Positions 25,396 to 35,007 are shown, counted from the first letter of the stretch. The stretch is DNA of 64,000 nt from Saccharospirillum sp. MSK14-1 (GCF_003054965.1 NZ_MIES01000038.1:52761-116760), one strand, 5' to 3'. A program made the numbers and translations. Notes: generated from the sequence alone by a model not told the origin.

Positions 25396-27456
25396 ATGAA
25401 GCTTCCGACTCTTCCCCGCCCCAGTATCGTGCTGCGCATCGGTCTGGGTTTCACACTGGTTATCGCCGTTGTCGCCATCGCGACCGGTGTCGGCATCGGC
25501 TACGGCCGCCAGACCATTCACAGCGTTAACCAGTTAACCGGAAACGCGACCCCCATCGTGACCACCAATAACGAGCTCGACTTATCGATCAGTCGCGCCG
25601 CCGAACGCTTCCAGCAAGCGCTGGTGCAGCACGACGCCGACCGCCTCATCGCGATGCGCGAACAACTGGCCTCCAGCCAGACCCGGCAGCGGCAATTGGC
25701 AGAACAACTCACGCAACTGTTGGCTGGCCTGGATAACGCCGACACCGCCAATGCCAGTCTGAGCACCTTGCGCGATCTGCTCACGCAGATGTCGACGCTG
25801 ACTGACACCGCGCTCAACCAGCACCAGCAAAGCCTGACCGTGCGCGCTCGTTTTGACACCAATGCCGCCACTGCCGATCAGTTGGCCGCCGACATTGGTC
25901 CACTGTTTGAGAACCTGCTGTTTTCGCTGTCGGACGACTACTCGCTGGCTGTAGCTTATGAGTTTTACGCCTCCTTTCTCAGCGGCCTGATGGTGATCAA
26001 AAACATCAGCCTGGCCAGCTCGCTCGAGCAACTGGCCGAGCGCGAAATGCAGTTCAACATCTGGGATCAGAATCACCAGACTCAGTTCTTCAACTTCACC
26101 ACCCTGGCAATGCGCGTTCCCGAAGCCCAGACGTTTATGCGCTCGGCGCAGGAAACCTCGGCGCTGTTAACCGAACTGACTCAGGGCACGGATGACAAGC
26201 CCGGCCTCATTGCCGACCGCCGCACCCTGCTCAATGTTGAAGCGCAACAGGCCCAGACATTGACGAATCTGGCGCAACTGCAAACTCAGTCCGCCGAGCA
26301 ATTAACCGCCTTGAATGAATTCGCTCAGCAGTACTCTGAACGCACCAATCAAACGGTCTCCAGCCATTTACTGCTCAGCCAGTTAGCCAGCATCGCAGCC
26401 TTGGGCATTGCCATTGTTGTCACCGCGGTGGTGGTATGGCTGATCATTCGCTCCATTCGCCCGCCCATGCGTCGTTTGCAAGCCGGGTTGCGGGCCTTAT
26501 CGCAGGGTGATCTCAGTGTGCAACTGACGCACAACAGCCGCGACGAAATGGGCGAACTGAGCCAGGCGGTCGAGGCCGTGCGCCGATCGCTCAACACCAT
26601 GATTGAAGGGTTGCGTGAGCGCTCACTGACCATGCAACGCTCAGCGCAAGACAGCCAAACGCTGTCCGAACGACTCAGCCACAACGCGGGTCGTCAAAGC
26701 GAAGACATTGAATCCCTGTCCGCCTCGATGACACAAATGAGCGCTTCCATTCAGGCGGTGGCCGATACCACTCGCCAGGGCATGGATGAAAGCCAAGCAG
26801 CGAATCAGGAAATCGAAGCCACCTTGAAAGAGATGCGCAACAATCAGCAATCGCTGGCGCAGTTGAGTCACGGGTTTGAAGAATCCGTGCGCACGATGAC
26901 CGAACTCACCCAACAAATGCAGGCGGTGGAAACAGTGTCAGAAGAAATTGAAGGCATTGCCGAGCAAACCAACTTGCTGGCCCTGAACGCCGCCATCGAA
27001 GCTGCCCGTGCGGGCGAAAACGGTCGCGGCTTTGCGGTCGTCGCCGACGAAGTCCGGGCGCTTGCCAGCCGCACCGCCGACTCCACCACCCGCATCCGTG
27101 CCATCATCGAAAAACTGACGGTCGGTTACGGCCAACTGGCAAAACGCCTAGACGACAACCGCAGCGCCATTGAGCAAAGTCATCAGGTTGCCAGCCACTC
27201 CAGTCAAAGCCTGGAAGGCTTTCGCGGTCGCATCAGCCACATCGACCAACTCAGCCGCAGCATTGCCGAAGCCACCAGCGAACAAGACCGCTCCGGTCAG
27301 GAGATGAGCGAACGCCTGGTCCGCGTGGCCGAAGTGGCGCGTGCGACCCGCGATGACGCCGTGTCCGCCTCCGACGACAGCCAGCGTCTGGGCGACGCCG
27401 CCAGCCGGCTCGAAGCCGAAGTGGAACGTTTCCGGCTGGACCACTATGCCACTTAA
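25396..27456 (+). CDS. Methyl-accepting chemotaxis protein with long helical periplasmic domain
   Basis: This 686-residue chemoreceptor has a membrane helix at about 14-36, a large all-helical periplasmic domain (about 40-325, of the long four- or six-helix type such as HBM), a second helix near 328-352, HAMP, and a signalling hairpin with the tip [25 protein letters not shown]. It lies between the two MtlR-type regulators, beside the mannitol cluster and divergent from one regulator, which hints at a sugar-alcohol or related ligand. That link is inference only. Confidence 0.92.
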   Translation: MKLPTLPRPSIVLRIGLGFTLVIAVVAIATGVGIGYGRQTIHSVNQLTGNATPIVTTNNELDLSISRAAERFQQALVQHDADRLIAMREQLASSQTRQRQLAEQLTQLLAGLDNADTANASLSTLRDLLTQMSTLTDTALNQHQQSLTVRARFDTNAATADQLAADIGPLFENLLFSLSDDYSLAVAYEFYASFLSGLMVIKNISLASSLEQLAEREMQFNIWDQNHQTQFFNFTTLAMRVPEAQTFMRSAQETSALLTELTQGTDDKPGLIADRRTLLNVEAQQAQTLTNLAQLQTQSAEQLTALNEFAQQYSERTNQTVSSHLLLSQLASIAALGIAIVVTAVVVWLIIRSIRPPMRRLQAGLRALSQGDLSVQLTHNSRDEMGELSQAVEAVRRSLNTMIEGLRERSLTMQRSAQDSQTLSERLSHNAGRQSEDIESLSASMTQMSASIQAVADTTRQGMDESQAANQEIEATLKEMRNNQQSLAQLSHGFEESVRTMTELTQQMQAVETVSEEIEGIAEQTNLLALNAAIEAARAGENGRGFAVVADEVRALASRTADSTTRIRAIIEKLTVGYGQLAKRLDDNRSAIEQSHQVASHSSQSLEGFRGRISHIDQLSRSIAEATSEQDRSGQEMSERLVRVAEVARATRDDAVSASDDSQRLGDAASRLEAEVERFRLDHYAT

Positions 27457-27461
27457 CGAAC

Positions 27462-27489
27462 AAAAAAAAAGGCGGCCCCCGGGGCCGCC
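27462..27489 (-). terminator. Terminator of the mannitol operon
   Basis: On the minus strand GGCGGCCCC and GGGCCGCC form a GC-rich stem followed by nine T residues. It lies 48 bp after the mannitol dehydrogenase stop. The chemoreceptor converges on it from the other side. Confidence 0.9.
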
Positions 27490-27536
27490 AAGCGCTGCCG
27501 ATACCCTATAAAACGGGTACCCACCATGAACTGTGA

Positions 27537-29021
27537 TCACTGCTCAGCGAGCAGTGCCTTTAAGGCGTTGTAACCACCTTCGCTAACCACACGCAGATAC
27601 CAGTGCTCAACCAAAGCCAAAAAGGCTTCGTCCTGACCGGCCGGTTGCTGACCAAAGAGTGCATCGGTTTTGAGCAGCGACAAACGATCATGACGAGTCG
27701 CTTGGTTCTGCTCGTCGCTGAGGTTGAATTCGATAATGCGCAACGGCCGGCCGTCATCGGTCTCGCCATTTAAGTACGCCAGGAAGGTCGCGAACAAAAA
27801 CGCCAGACGATGCATGGACAAACCGTGACGCTGTGCATCACGTACCACCGGCATCACGTAGTTTTTCAATTTGGCGTAGCCATCGGAACAGATGCGCACC
27901 TGCTGGTCGGCAATCTGAGAATTACCAAAACGCTCGATCAGGGTGTCTTCGTATGCGCGGAACGGCATCACTTCCTGAGCCAGAGTCGGCTCAGCATCCA
28001 GTTCCATGTACTGGCGCACCAGCTGAAGAATGGCGGCGTCTTTAATCGCGAGATCAACGCGTTCGTAACCGGCCAGATACCCCACAAAACCCATCATCAA
28101 ATGACTGCCGTTCAACAAACGCAGCTTGGTCATCTCGTAAGGTGAAACATCGCGGGTAAATTCAGCACCGACTTTTTCCAGTGCCGGCCGTCCGGCAATG
28201 AAGTTGTCTTCAATCACCCACTGAATAAAACTTTCACATCCCAAAGCGCAGGGATCGTTAACGCCATAGCGTTCGGCAATACGTTCAGCGTCTGCCGCTT
28301 CCGGTGCTGGGGTAATGCGATCGACCATGGAGTTGGGATAAGAAACCGACTGCTCAAACCAGGGCTTCAAGTCGGGCTCTGCCAGTTCGATAAAGGCCAG
28401 CATGGCTTTGCGCAAAACGTTACCGTTATGGGGAACGTTATCACACGACATGAAAGTTACCTTGCCCGCGTCACCCAAAGCGGCGCGCTTTTTAGCGGCT
28501 TGCCACAAGTAACCAAACAGGGTTTTAGGTGCCTGAGGGTGAGCCAGATCGTGCTGAATGTCCGGGTGTTCACTGAAGAAACGATCCTTATCGAAATCGT
28601 AGCGATAGCCACCTTCGGTGATGGTCATGCTGATGATTTTTACATCCGGATCAGCCAACGCATCGATCGCTTCCTGCGGGTTTTCCGGCGCAAAAATCAA
28701 GCGGTGCAAAGAACCGATCACACGGTCAGTTGAGTCTTGATCGTCTTTCTCAGTCAGGCAGTACATGCCGTGCTGCTGTTGCAACGACTGGAACAGTTTG
28801 GCATCGCTGGGCATCAGGCCAATGCCACAAATACCCCAGTGAGATTCACCACCGGCGGCCAGGTAATCATCCAGATAACGTGCCTGGTGCGCGCGATGAA
28901 AACCACCGACGCCAACGTGGACAATACCGGTGGTCAGCTTACGCTCATAAGCAGGCCAGCCAAGACCATCAGGGCAGGTCGCTGCGGTGAGATCCGCCAG
29001 CGATTGAGAAGATCGAGACAC
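27537..29021 (-). CDS. mtlD: Mannitol 2-dehydrogenase
   Basis: Polyol-specific long-chain dehydrogenase that oxidises D-mannitol to D-fructose with NAD+. The 494-residue length is typical. The Rossmann motif is VGVGGFHRAHQARYLDD, and the catalytic Lys, Asn and His lie in MTKLRLLNGSHLMMG. The start is a GTG at 29021 with GGAGG seven bases upstream; the longer frame to 29066 has no support. It is the last gene of the binding-protein/permease operon. The symbol follows pseudomonad usage; mtlK is used elsewhere. Related enzymes also act on D-arabitol or D-sorbitol, so the exact polyol is not certain. Confidence 0.9.
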   Translation of the reverse strand: MSRSSQSLADLTAATCPDGLGWPAYERKLTTGIVHVGVGGFHRAHQARYLDDYLAAGGESHWGICGIGLMPSDAKLFQSLQQQHGMYCLTEKDDQDSTDRVIGSLHRLIFAPENPQEAIDALADPDVKIISMTITEGGYRYDFDKDRFFSEHPDIQHDLAHPQAPKTLFGYLWQAAKKRAALGDAGKVTFMSCDNVPHNGNVLRKAMLAFIELAEPDLKPWFEQSVSYPNSMVDRITPAPEAADAERIAERYGVNDPCALGCESFIQWVIEDNFIAGRPALEKVGAEFTRDVSPYEMTKLRLLNGSHLMMGFVGYLAGYERVDLAIKDAAILQLVRQYMELDAEPTLAQEVMPFRAYEDTLIERFGNSQIADQQVRICSDGYAKLKNYVMPVVRDAQRHGLSMHRLAFLFATFLAYLNGETDDGRPLRIIEFNLSDEQNQATRHDRLSLLKTDALFGQQPAGQDEAFLALVEHWYLRVVSEGGYNALKALLAEQ

Positions 29022-29117
29022 GTACTTACCTCCATCAGCGAAGCCGGACTTCGCTCGATATTCCAACGATAAAGAAAATAACGGGGCGACCGAGGTCGCC
29101 CTGAATAAACCGGTGCG

Positions 29118-29948
29118 TTACTTCACAGCACCGAAGGTCAAACCACGAACCAACTGCTTCTGACTGATCCAACCGAAAATCAGAATCGGTGCCACCGCCA
29201 GCGTGGAGGCCGCCGACAACTTGGCCCAGAACAAGCCTTCGGGACTGGAGTAGGATGCGATCAGAGCCGTCAACGGAGCCGCACTGGATGTGGTCAGGTT
29301 CAATGACCAAAACGCTTCATTCCAGCTCAGAATCAGCGACAGCAAAAAGGTGGACGACAAACCACCGAGCGAGATGGGCAACAACACATGGCGAATTTCC
29401 CCCCAGACATGCGCACCGTCCATGCGGACTGCTTCAAGAATGTCTTTGGGTACTTCGCGGAAGTAGGTGTAAACCATCCAGACGATGATCGGCAGATTGA
29501 TCAGCGTGAAAATAATGATCAAACCGATCTTGCTGTCGAGCAGGTTGGTGTCACGGAACAGCAGATAAATCGGAACCAGCACGCCCACCGGCGGCAGCAT
29601 TTTGGTTGACAGCATCCACAGCAACAGACCTTTGGTCCGCTCCGTTGGATAAAACGCCATGGCGTAAGCGCCAGGCACGGCAATCAGCATACCGAGGATG
29701 GACGAGCCGAAACTGATGACCACCGAGTTCCAGAAAAATTTCAAATAATCGCTGCGCTCAAACACCACCAGATAGTTCTCCAGTGTGGGCACAAAGAACA
29801 GCGACGGTGGTGTGGAAAACGCATTCAATTCCGTTTTCAGGCTGGTCAAAACCATCCAGAAAATCGGGAAGAAAATCAGCAGAGCAATCAGCCAGGCAGC
29901 GATGGTGACGCTGACATTTTTGACAATTTTAGCGCGGTGCATATCCAT
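29118..29948 (-). CDS. Polyol/sugar ABC transporter permease (MtlG/SmoG type)
   Basis: The 276-residue protein is a MalG-type permease with six helices and the EAA loop at EAVRMDGAHVWGEIRHVLLPISLGGL. It sits between its partner permease and mannitol dehydrogenase, as in pseudomonad mtl and rhodobacterial smo operons. With the two neighbours it should form a polyol importer. No ATPase gene lies in the cluster. Confidence 0.88.
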   Translation of the reverse strand: MDMHRAKIVKNVSVTIAAWLIALLIFFPIFWMVLTSLKTELNAFSTPPSLFFVPTLENYLVVFERSDYLKFFWNSVVISFGSSILGMLIAVPGAYAMAFYPTERTKGLLLWMLSTKMLPPVGVLVPIYLLFRDTNLLDSKIGLIIIFTLINLPIIVWMVYTYFREVPKDILEAVRMDGAHVWGEIRHVLLPISLGGLSSTFLLSLILSWNEAFWSLNLTTSSAAPLTALIASYSSPEGLFWAKLSAASTLAVAPILIFGWISQKQLVRGLTFGAVK

Positions 29949-29958
29949 AACCGGTCTC

Positions 29959-30837
29959 CTATTGTTCCGCCAGCGACTTACCGACAGCCCGAATCAAAAA
30001 GACCGCCACGATGTTGGCCAGAATGACCGCGATAATCCCACCGGCTGAGGCCATGCCGACGTCAAACTGCAGTAACGCCTGGGTATAAATCAGATACGCC
30101 AGATTGGTGGTCTGATTACCCGGCCCACCCGAGGTGGTGGTGAAAATTTCCGCAAAAATCGACAACAGGAAGATGGTCTCAATCATGATGACCACCACCA
30201 GTGGCCGCGACAGATGCGGCAAGGTGATGTGCCAGAACGTCGAGAGCGGACCCGCACCGTCCATTCGTGCCGCTTCCAGTTGCTCCTGATCCATCGACTG
30301 CATAGCCGTCATCAAAATCAGAATCGCAAAGGGCAACCACTGCCAGGACACAATGATGACGATCGACGTCATGGGCAGGTCAGTAAACCAGTCGATGGGT
30401 TCTAAACCCACCTGACGAAACAGCCAGGCAAACAAACCACTGACCGGATGCATCAACAGGTTTTTCCAGATCAGAGCGTTAACCGTGGGCATGATAAAAA
30501 AGGGTGATATCAACAACACCCGAACCAGGCCGCGGCCGGGAAACGGATTGTCGACCAAAACAGCAATCAGCGTACCCAGACCGACGGTAATAATGAGTAC
30601 GGAGCCGACCAAAATAAGGGTGTTAAGAATGCCGGCAATAAAACTGGGATCGGTGAAGAACCAGTAGTAGTTTTCGAACCCGATAAAATCGCGGCCACCC
30701 GGGATCATCAGGTTGAAATTCAGGGTAGAGAAATAGATGGTCATGGCCAGGGGCACGATCATCCATAACGCCAACAGGATCACTGACGGCGCGACCAGTA
30801 TCTTGGCGATACCCGCGTTGGTGTTGATCTGAGACAT
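29959..30837 (-). CDS. Polyol/sugar ABC transporter permease (MtlF/SmoF type)
   Basis: A MalF-type permease of 292 residues with six helices and the EAA loop LEAARMDGAGPLSTFWHITLPHLS. It is 10 bp from the second permease and follows the binding-protein gene after 82 bp that contain a hairpin. The domain layout and neighbours place it in the CUT1 family, which imports oligosaccharides and polyols. Confidence 0.88.
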   Translation of the reverse strand: MSQINTNAGIAKILVAPSVILLALWMIVPLAMTIYFSTLNFNLMIPGGRDFIGFENYYWFFTDPSFIAGILNTLILVGSVLIITVGLGTLIAVLVDNPFPGRGLVRVLLISPFFIMPTVNALIWKNLLMHPVSGLFAWLFRQVGLEPIDWFTDLPMTSIVIIVSWQWLPFAILILMTAMQSMDQEQLEAARMDGAGPLSTFWHITLPHLSRPLVVVIMIETIFLLSIFAEIFTTTSGGPGNQTTNLAYLIYTQALLQFDVGMASAGGIIAVILANIVAVFLIRAVGKSLAEQ

Positions 30838-30864
30838 GAGGCTGGCTTCCGATAAAACGGGCCC

Positions 30865-30882
30865 CGCCGGGATAACCCGGCG
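30865..30882 (-). terminator. Attenuating hairpin between binding protein and permeases
   Basis: CGCCGGG and CCCGGCG flank a TTAT loop; on the minus strand GGGCCCGTTTTATC follows. The T-run is offset by several bases, which suggests a partial terminator raising binding protein over permease. Confidence 0.5.
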
Positions 30883-30919
30883 AGGCTTGATTACGAGCGT
30901 AACTGATTAAGACGAATGA

Positions 30920-32242
30920 TCAGTCCTGATAGCCCGCGCGGCGCATTTCACGATTCACCACTTGATTGGCATTACGCAGCGCCTGGTCGACCGATACGTT
31001 TCCGGACAGAGCACCGGATACCTGCTGACCAACAACGGTACCGAAACCGCTGAAGCCCGGAATAGCGACGAACTGAACACCGGTGTACGGAGAATCGTTC
31101 AGTGTCTGATCGTTCGGGTCGGCTTTCTGCATTTGCGACAGCGTCATGGATGCAAATTCAGCCGTGTCCAGGTATTCCTGGTTTTCGTAGGTAGAGTTAC
31201 GAGTGCCCGGCGGGATAGCGGCGATGCCGTATTCCTGTGCCACCAGCTCGGAGTACTCTTTGGACGTTGCCCAGGTGACGAACTCTTGAGCGGCGTCTTT
31301 GGCATCAGAGCTGACCGGAATCGCCAGTGCCCAGGCCCACAGCCAACCGCTGCCTTTGCTGGTTTCCTGCATCGGAGCCGCAGCGAAACCAACCTGATCA
31401 GCCACCTGGCTCTGGCTTTCGTCAGTTACGAAGCTGCCAGCCACTGTAGCGTCGATCCACATGGCGCACTTGCCGGTGTTGAACAGGGCCAGGTTTTCGT
31501 TGAAGCCGTTGCTGGATGCGCCCGGAGGACCGTAGTTACCCAGGATATCAACGTAGAAGTTGATGGCTTCGTGCCAGGCTTCGCCGTCCAGCTGTGCATT
31601 CCAGTCCATGTCGAACCAGCTGCCACCGAAGGCGTTAACCATGGTCGTTACCAGGGCCATGTTTTCGCCCCAGCCGGCTTTACCACGCAGGCAGATGCCG
31701 TACTGTTCGTTGGCCGGATCATGCAAGGCAACCGCGAATTCGCGCATCTGGTCCCAAGTCGGCTCAGTCGGCATATCCAGACCAGCGTCTTCGAACAGAT
31801 CTTTGCGGTAATACGTCATGGAGCTTTCAGCGTAGAACGGCAGTGCGTACAGCGTGCCATCGTTCGACAAACCGCCACGTACGGACGGGAAGATGTCGTC
31901 TACGTCATAGCTGGCCGGCAGATTGTCCATCGGCTCCAGCCAACCGTTATCGCCCCAGATCGGTGTTTCGTACATACCGATGGTCATGACATCGAACTGG
32001 CCGCTGTTGGCCGCGATGTCCGTGGTCAGACGCTGGCGCAGAACGTTTTCTTCGAGGATTACCCACTCCAGATCGATGTCCGGATGCGCTTCTTCGAACG
32101 CGGAAGACAGCGCCTGCATGCGAATCATGTCGCCGTTGTTCACCGTACCGATGGTGACGGTTTCGGCCAGGGCTGCGGTAGAGAGGGAGACGGCGCAAGC
32201 CAAAGTGGCCAGACGCACTGAGGGTGCTTTTGTTATTTGCAT
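30920..32242 (-). CDS. Polyol/sugar ABC transporter substrate-binding protein (MtlE/SmoE type)
   Basis: Periplasmic CUT1 binding protein of 440 residues. A signal peptide ends at AALA-ETVTIG, and the mature start TVTIGTVNNGDMIRMQALSSAF is typical of the mannitol/sorbitol group. It heads the operon of binding protein, two permeases and mannitol dehydrogenase. The 150 bp upstream holds the likely promoter and an AAAAGT/ACTTTT inverted repeat (32348-32366). Mannitol as the ligand is inferred from the dehydrogenase. Confidence 0.88.
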   Translation of the reverse strand: MQITKAPSVRLATLACAVSLSTAALAETVTIGTVNNGDMIRMQALSSAFEEAHPDIDLEWVILEENVLRQRLTTDIAANSGQFDVMTIGMYETPIWGDNGWLEPMDNLPASYDVDDIFPSVRGGLSNDGTLYALPFYAESSMTYYRKDLFEDAGLDMPTEPTWDQMREFAVALHDPANEQYGICLRGKAGWGENMALVTTMVNAFGGSWFDMDWNAQLDGEAWHEAINFYVDILGNYGPPGASSNGFNENLALFNTGKCAMWIDATVAGSFVTDESQSQVADQVGFAAAPMQETSKGSGWLWAWALAIPVSSDAKDAAQEFVTWATSKEYSELVAQEYGIAAIPPGTRNSTYENQEYLDTAEFASMTLSQMQKADPNDQTLNDSPYTGVQFVAIPGFSGFGTVVGQQVSGALSGNVSVDQALRNANQVVNREMRRAGYQD

Positions 32243-32347
32243 CGCTATTACCTGTCCATTGTTGTTTTTGTGAATCGACCGGACGACAGTGACCGGTGGA
32301 TTGCCCCATTAAACGGACGGACTGGCCAGGCAACCAATACTGCACCC

Positions 32348-32365
32348 AAAAGTTTCTATACTTTT
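32348..32365. promoter_or_regulatory. Candidate operator upstream of the mannitol operon
   Basis: AAAAGT and ACTTTT flank six bases in the gap between the second AraC-type gene and the binding-protein gene. It is the only obvious symmetric element there. AraC proteins usually bind direct repeats, so assignment to MtlR is uncertain. Confidence 0.3.
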
Positions 32366-32392
32366 TTGACTTAGGCGGGAATCAGCGCCGAC

Positions 32393-33277
32393 TCAGTCGG
32401 GCGTCGGCAACCGGTGCACACCGCCTCGAAGGGCCAGCGAATCGCGATACTGCCGGGGCGTCATGCCTTTGATCTTCAGAAAGTGCCGGTTGAAGTTGGC
32501 GACGTTAGCAAAGCCCACTTCAAAGCAAATATTGGTGATTGGGTCTGACGTCAGTTCCAGGCGCTCGCAGGCTTTGCTGATGCGCATCCGGGTCACGAAG
32601 TCGATAAACCGATGGCCGGTCGCGCGCCTGAAATAACGGGAGAAAAAGGTCGGCGATAAGCGCACCAAGGAGGCAACATCCTCCAGGCTGATGTCACTGG
32701 TGTAGTGTTCGGCGATGTAATTCACCACCGTGTTGATGCGTTCTTCAAGCAAAGGATCGGGATGGCGATCATAGGCGCGGGTCGACAACACTTTATAGTC
32801 GCTTTGCGCCAGCCGGTTCATCACCTCGAAAAATTCCAGCAACCGCTTCATGCCACTGGCTTGCTCGATGCGATCGAACGCAGGCACCAGCTCCCGGCTG
32901 ACACCGGCGCCAAATTCCAGCCCATAGCGGGCGGCGTCGAGCATCGGCTGCAATGCCTGCATTTCTGGCAGTAGATGATTCAGCTGCGGCATCAGTTCGT
33001 CGCTGAAGTTGATCACCTGATCGCGCGTCCCATCTTGCCACTGGGCTGTCGTAATCCAGTTGTGGGGTAAATTGGGGCCGCACAGAAAAATGGTTTGTGG
33101 CCGGAACGGGCCGATGTAGTCGCCGATAAAGGCTTTGCCACGCGTCGAGCGAATCAGGTGCAGTTCGTAATCACGATGATAATGCCAGCGGATCAGATTG
33201 CTGTCGGCGGCGTGAGACAGGTAGCGCAAACTGTGTTCGCGCTCCTGAACTAATTCGAATTCTGGCAGAGTGGACAT
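32393..33277 (-). CDS. AraC-family regulator, MtlR-like (copy 2)
   Basis: A 294-residue AraC/XylS regulator with cupin motifs YLSHAADSNLIRWHYHRDYE and GPFRPQTIFLCGPNLPHNW and the double helix-turn-helix ISLEDVASLVRLSPTFFSRYF and FANVANFNRHFLKIKGMTPRQYR. It lies directly upstream of the mannitol operon in the same direction, the usual place for an activator of it. GGAGGTCCC precedes the ATG. Similarity to copy 1 at 24296 runs through both domains, so a duplication is likely; the diverged N-terminal residues may reflect different ligands. Confidence 0.87.
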   Translation of the reverse strand: MSTLPEFELVQEREHSLRYLSHAADSNLIRWHYHRDYELHLIRSTRGKAFIGDYIGPFRPQTIFLCGPNLPHNWITTAQWQDGTRDQVINFSDELMPQLNHLLPEMQALQPMLDAARYGLEFGAGVSRELVPAFDRIEQASGMKRLLEFFEVMNRLAQSDYKVLSTRAYDRHPDPLLEERINTVVNYIAEHYTSDISLEDVASLVRLSPTFFSRYFRRATGHRFIDFVTRMRISKACERLELTSDPITNICFEVGFANVANFNRHFLKIKGMTPRQYRDSLALRGGVHRLPTPD

Positions 33278-33383
33278 GGGACCTCCGGCGAGCCTGTTTT
33301 GTTGTTGCGTCTTGCCCGTCCGACGTCGCTATAGCATAGCCGATGTCGGTCTGCGCTTCACAACAAAGCAACTCGCCTCGGGG

Positions 33384-34187
33384 TTAATCCGTCCACAAGG
33401 CGGCAATGGCGCGCTGCCCCAGCATCGCTTGATCGAACACGATCTCCGCCGGCGCACCGTTCGCCGCGCCCACACAAACGTGCAGCGGCAACAAATGCTC
33501 TTCACGCGGATGACAGAACCGCGCATGAGGCGCCTCTGTCCAGGCGGCCAGTGCGTCCTGACGTTGCTGAGGTGATAAATCAGCGTCCGTCAGTTGCTCA
33601 ACCAGCCACTGGTGAAAGGCCTCGCTTTGGGGGCTGGCTTCGCCACCCTGGAAGTTGTAGGCGCGCATGTTGTGGAAGGAAAAACCGGAACCGATGATCA
33701 TCACGCCCTGTTCGCGCAGCGACGCCAAGGCACGTCCCAGTTCAAGGTGCGCCTGCGGATCCAGGCCTTTGACCAGCGATACCTGCATCACCGGCAAGTC
33801 GGCCTCGGGATAGATCAGTTTCATCGGCACGAACACACCATGGTCATAACCACGGCCGGTCTCACGCCCAAAACTCAACCCCGCGTCATCCAATGCCGCG
33901 GCAATGGCCTGCTGCCACGGCTGCGGATTCTGCGTCGGATACTCATAGGTATAGGTTTCCGCCGGGAAGCCGTAATAGTCGAAATACAGGCCCGGATCGA
34001 CATCCGCCAAAACCGTCGGCTGATCTGCTTCCCAATGGGCACTGATCACCAGGACGGCCTTGGGTTTCTCCCAGCGCGTCGAAACCTGCTTCAGCAGGTC
34101 AATGATGGCCTGATGGCTGGGGTCATTCATCAGCGGCAACGGACCACCGCCATGAGGCAAAAAGAACACCGGGGCTTTGGCAGACAT
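33384..34187 (-). CDS. DODA-type extradiol ring-cleavage dioxygenase (YgiD-like)
   Basis: This 267-residue LigB-superfamily protein matches the 4,5-DOPA-dioxygenase-like YgiD group. The metal ligands are visible as the His in FLPHGGGPLPLM, the His in VISAHWEADQP, and further His residues in RGYDHGVFVPMKL and GSGFSFHNMRAYN. E. coli YgiD cleaves L-DOPA in vitro; the physiological substrate is unknown. A GAGAGC precedes the ATG. No neighbouring catechol pathway is present. Confidence 0.85.
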   Translation of the reverse strand: MSAKAPVFFLPHGGGPLPLMNDPSHQAIIDLLKQVSTRWEKPKAVLVISAHWEADQPTVLADVDPGLYFDYYGFPAETYTYEYPTQNPQPWQQAIAAALDDAGLSFGRETGRGYDHGVFVPMKLIYPEADLPVMQVSLVKGLDPQAHLELGRALASLREQGVMIIGSGFSFHNMRAYNFQGGEASPQSEAFHQWLVEQLTDADLSPQQRQDALAAWTEAPHARFCHPREEHLLPLHVCVGAANGAPAEIVFDQAMLGQRAIAALWTD

Positions 34188-34308
34188 AACAGCTCTCCTC
34201 TGTAATGGCGCTCACTTTAGGCCTGGCCCTGTTGCGCCACAATCGGAAAAGACTGACCAAGAACGTCGTGCTTTCTGAACAAACACTCAGCCATCAAGAA
34301 CTTGCTCG

Positions 34309-34899
34309 TTATTGCGCCTGCTCTGCCTGCTGCACGGCATCCACCAATGCCGAGGTATGCTCAATCACCGCCGCTGGCCAGCCCGACATCATTTCCCGCA
34401 TCGGCTCATACTGACGGCGATAAAACTGACGCAATACCTCTTCGTAGTGCGGAAGGTCTCCGGCCAGGGTTTGCAGAAAGCGATCGACCGCCAATCGGGC
34501 CTCTTCAAGCTGTGCTTCGGGCGACCGGCGAGCGTCTTCGACTAAGCGCCTTAAGGCGGCAGACGCGCCGCCAGGCTGGGCATTCAGCCATTGCCAGTGA
34601 CGCGGCAGTAACGATACCTCTCGCGATTGCACGCCCAGCTTGGGCCGGCCACGCGCCCGTTTCACGCCCGGTTCTGTAGCGCCATAGAGTACCGACAGCA
34701 TGTTCAAAATAACGCCATCATCCTGACTGAAGTCGATTTCCACCAGACGCGCAGTGTGCCGGTCCAGCACCAGCAAATCGCCGCCCACACACGGCTGTTC
34801 GGCCAGATAGCGCCGCGCCGACGACAACGCTTCAGCGGGCTCGCCCAAGGCGACTCTGTCGTTACCATGAAAAATGATCAGTTCCATCGGCGATACCAT
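34309..34899 (-). CDS. DUF2239 family protein
   Basis: A 196-residue protein with the DUF2239 hallmark block GRPKLGVQSREVSLLPRHW followed by LNAQPGGASAALRRLVEDAR. The function of the family is unknown. This block reads like a ribbon-helix-helix DNA-binding element (a short strand, then two helices), which suggests a regulator; this is my inference. The ATG at 34899 lies two bases from a 15-bp inverted repeat in the gap to the divergent carrier gene. An internal ATG at 34887 is an alternative start. Confidence 0.75.
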   Translation of the reverse strand: MVSPMELIIFHGNDRVALGEPAEALSSARRYLAEQPCVGGDLLVLDRHTARLVEIDFSQDDGVILNMLSVLYGATEPGVKRARGRPKLGVQSREVSLLPRHWQWLNAQPGGASAALRRLVEDARRSPEAQLEEARLAVDRFLQTLAGDLPHYEEVLRQFYRRQYEPMREMMSGWPAAVIEHTSALVDAVQQAEQAQ

Positions 34900-34900
34900 T

Positions 34901-34940
34901 ATTACCCGGTTTAAATTAATTTTATTTTAATCCGGGTAAT
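34901..34940. promoter_or_regulatory. Long inverted repeat between DUF2239 and AEC carrier genes
   Basis: The arms at 34901-34915 (ATTACCCGGTTTAAA) and 34926-34940 match as inverted repeats at 14 of 15 positions around a 10-bp AT-rich centre. It touches the DUF2239 start codon and lies about 68 bp upstream of the AEC start. It looks like an operator for a dimeric or tetrameric regulator rather than a terminator, since no gene ends here. Confidence 0.6.
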
Positions 34941-35007
34941 ATTCAAGAGTTTATCCACCGTCACCACCCGCCTACACTGATGCGCTTTGTACCCGGAAGC
35001 GCACACC

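Noticed and set aside
30962..32221. 419-residue open frame antisense to the binding-protein gene
   Set aside because: The opposite strand encodes a complete binding protein with signal peptide; the long antisense frame is a codon-usage shadow.
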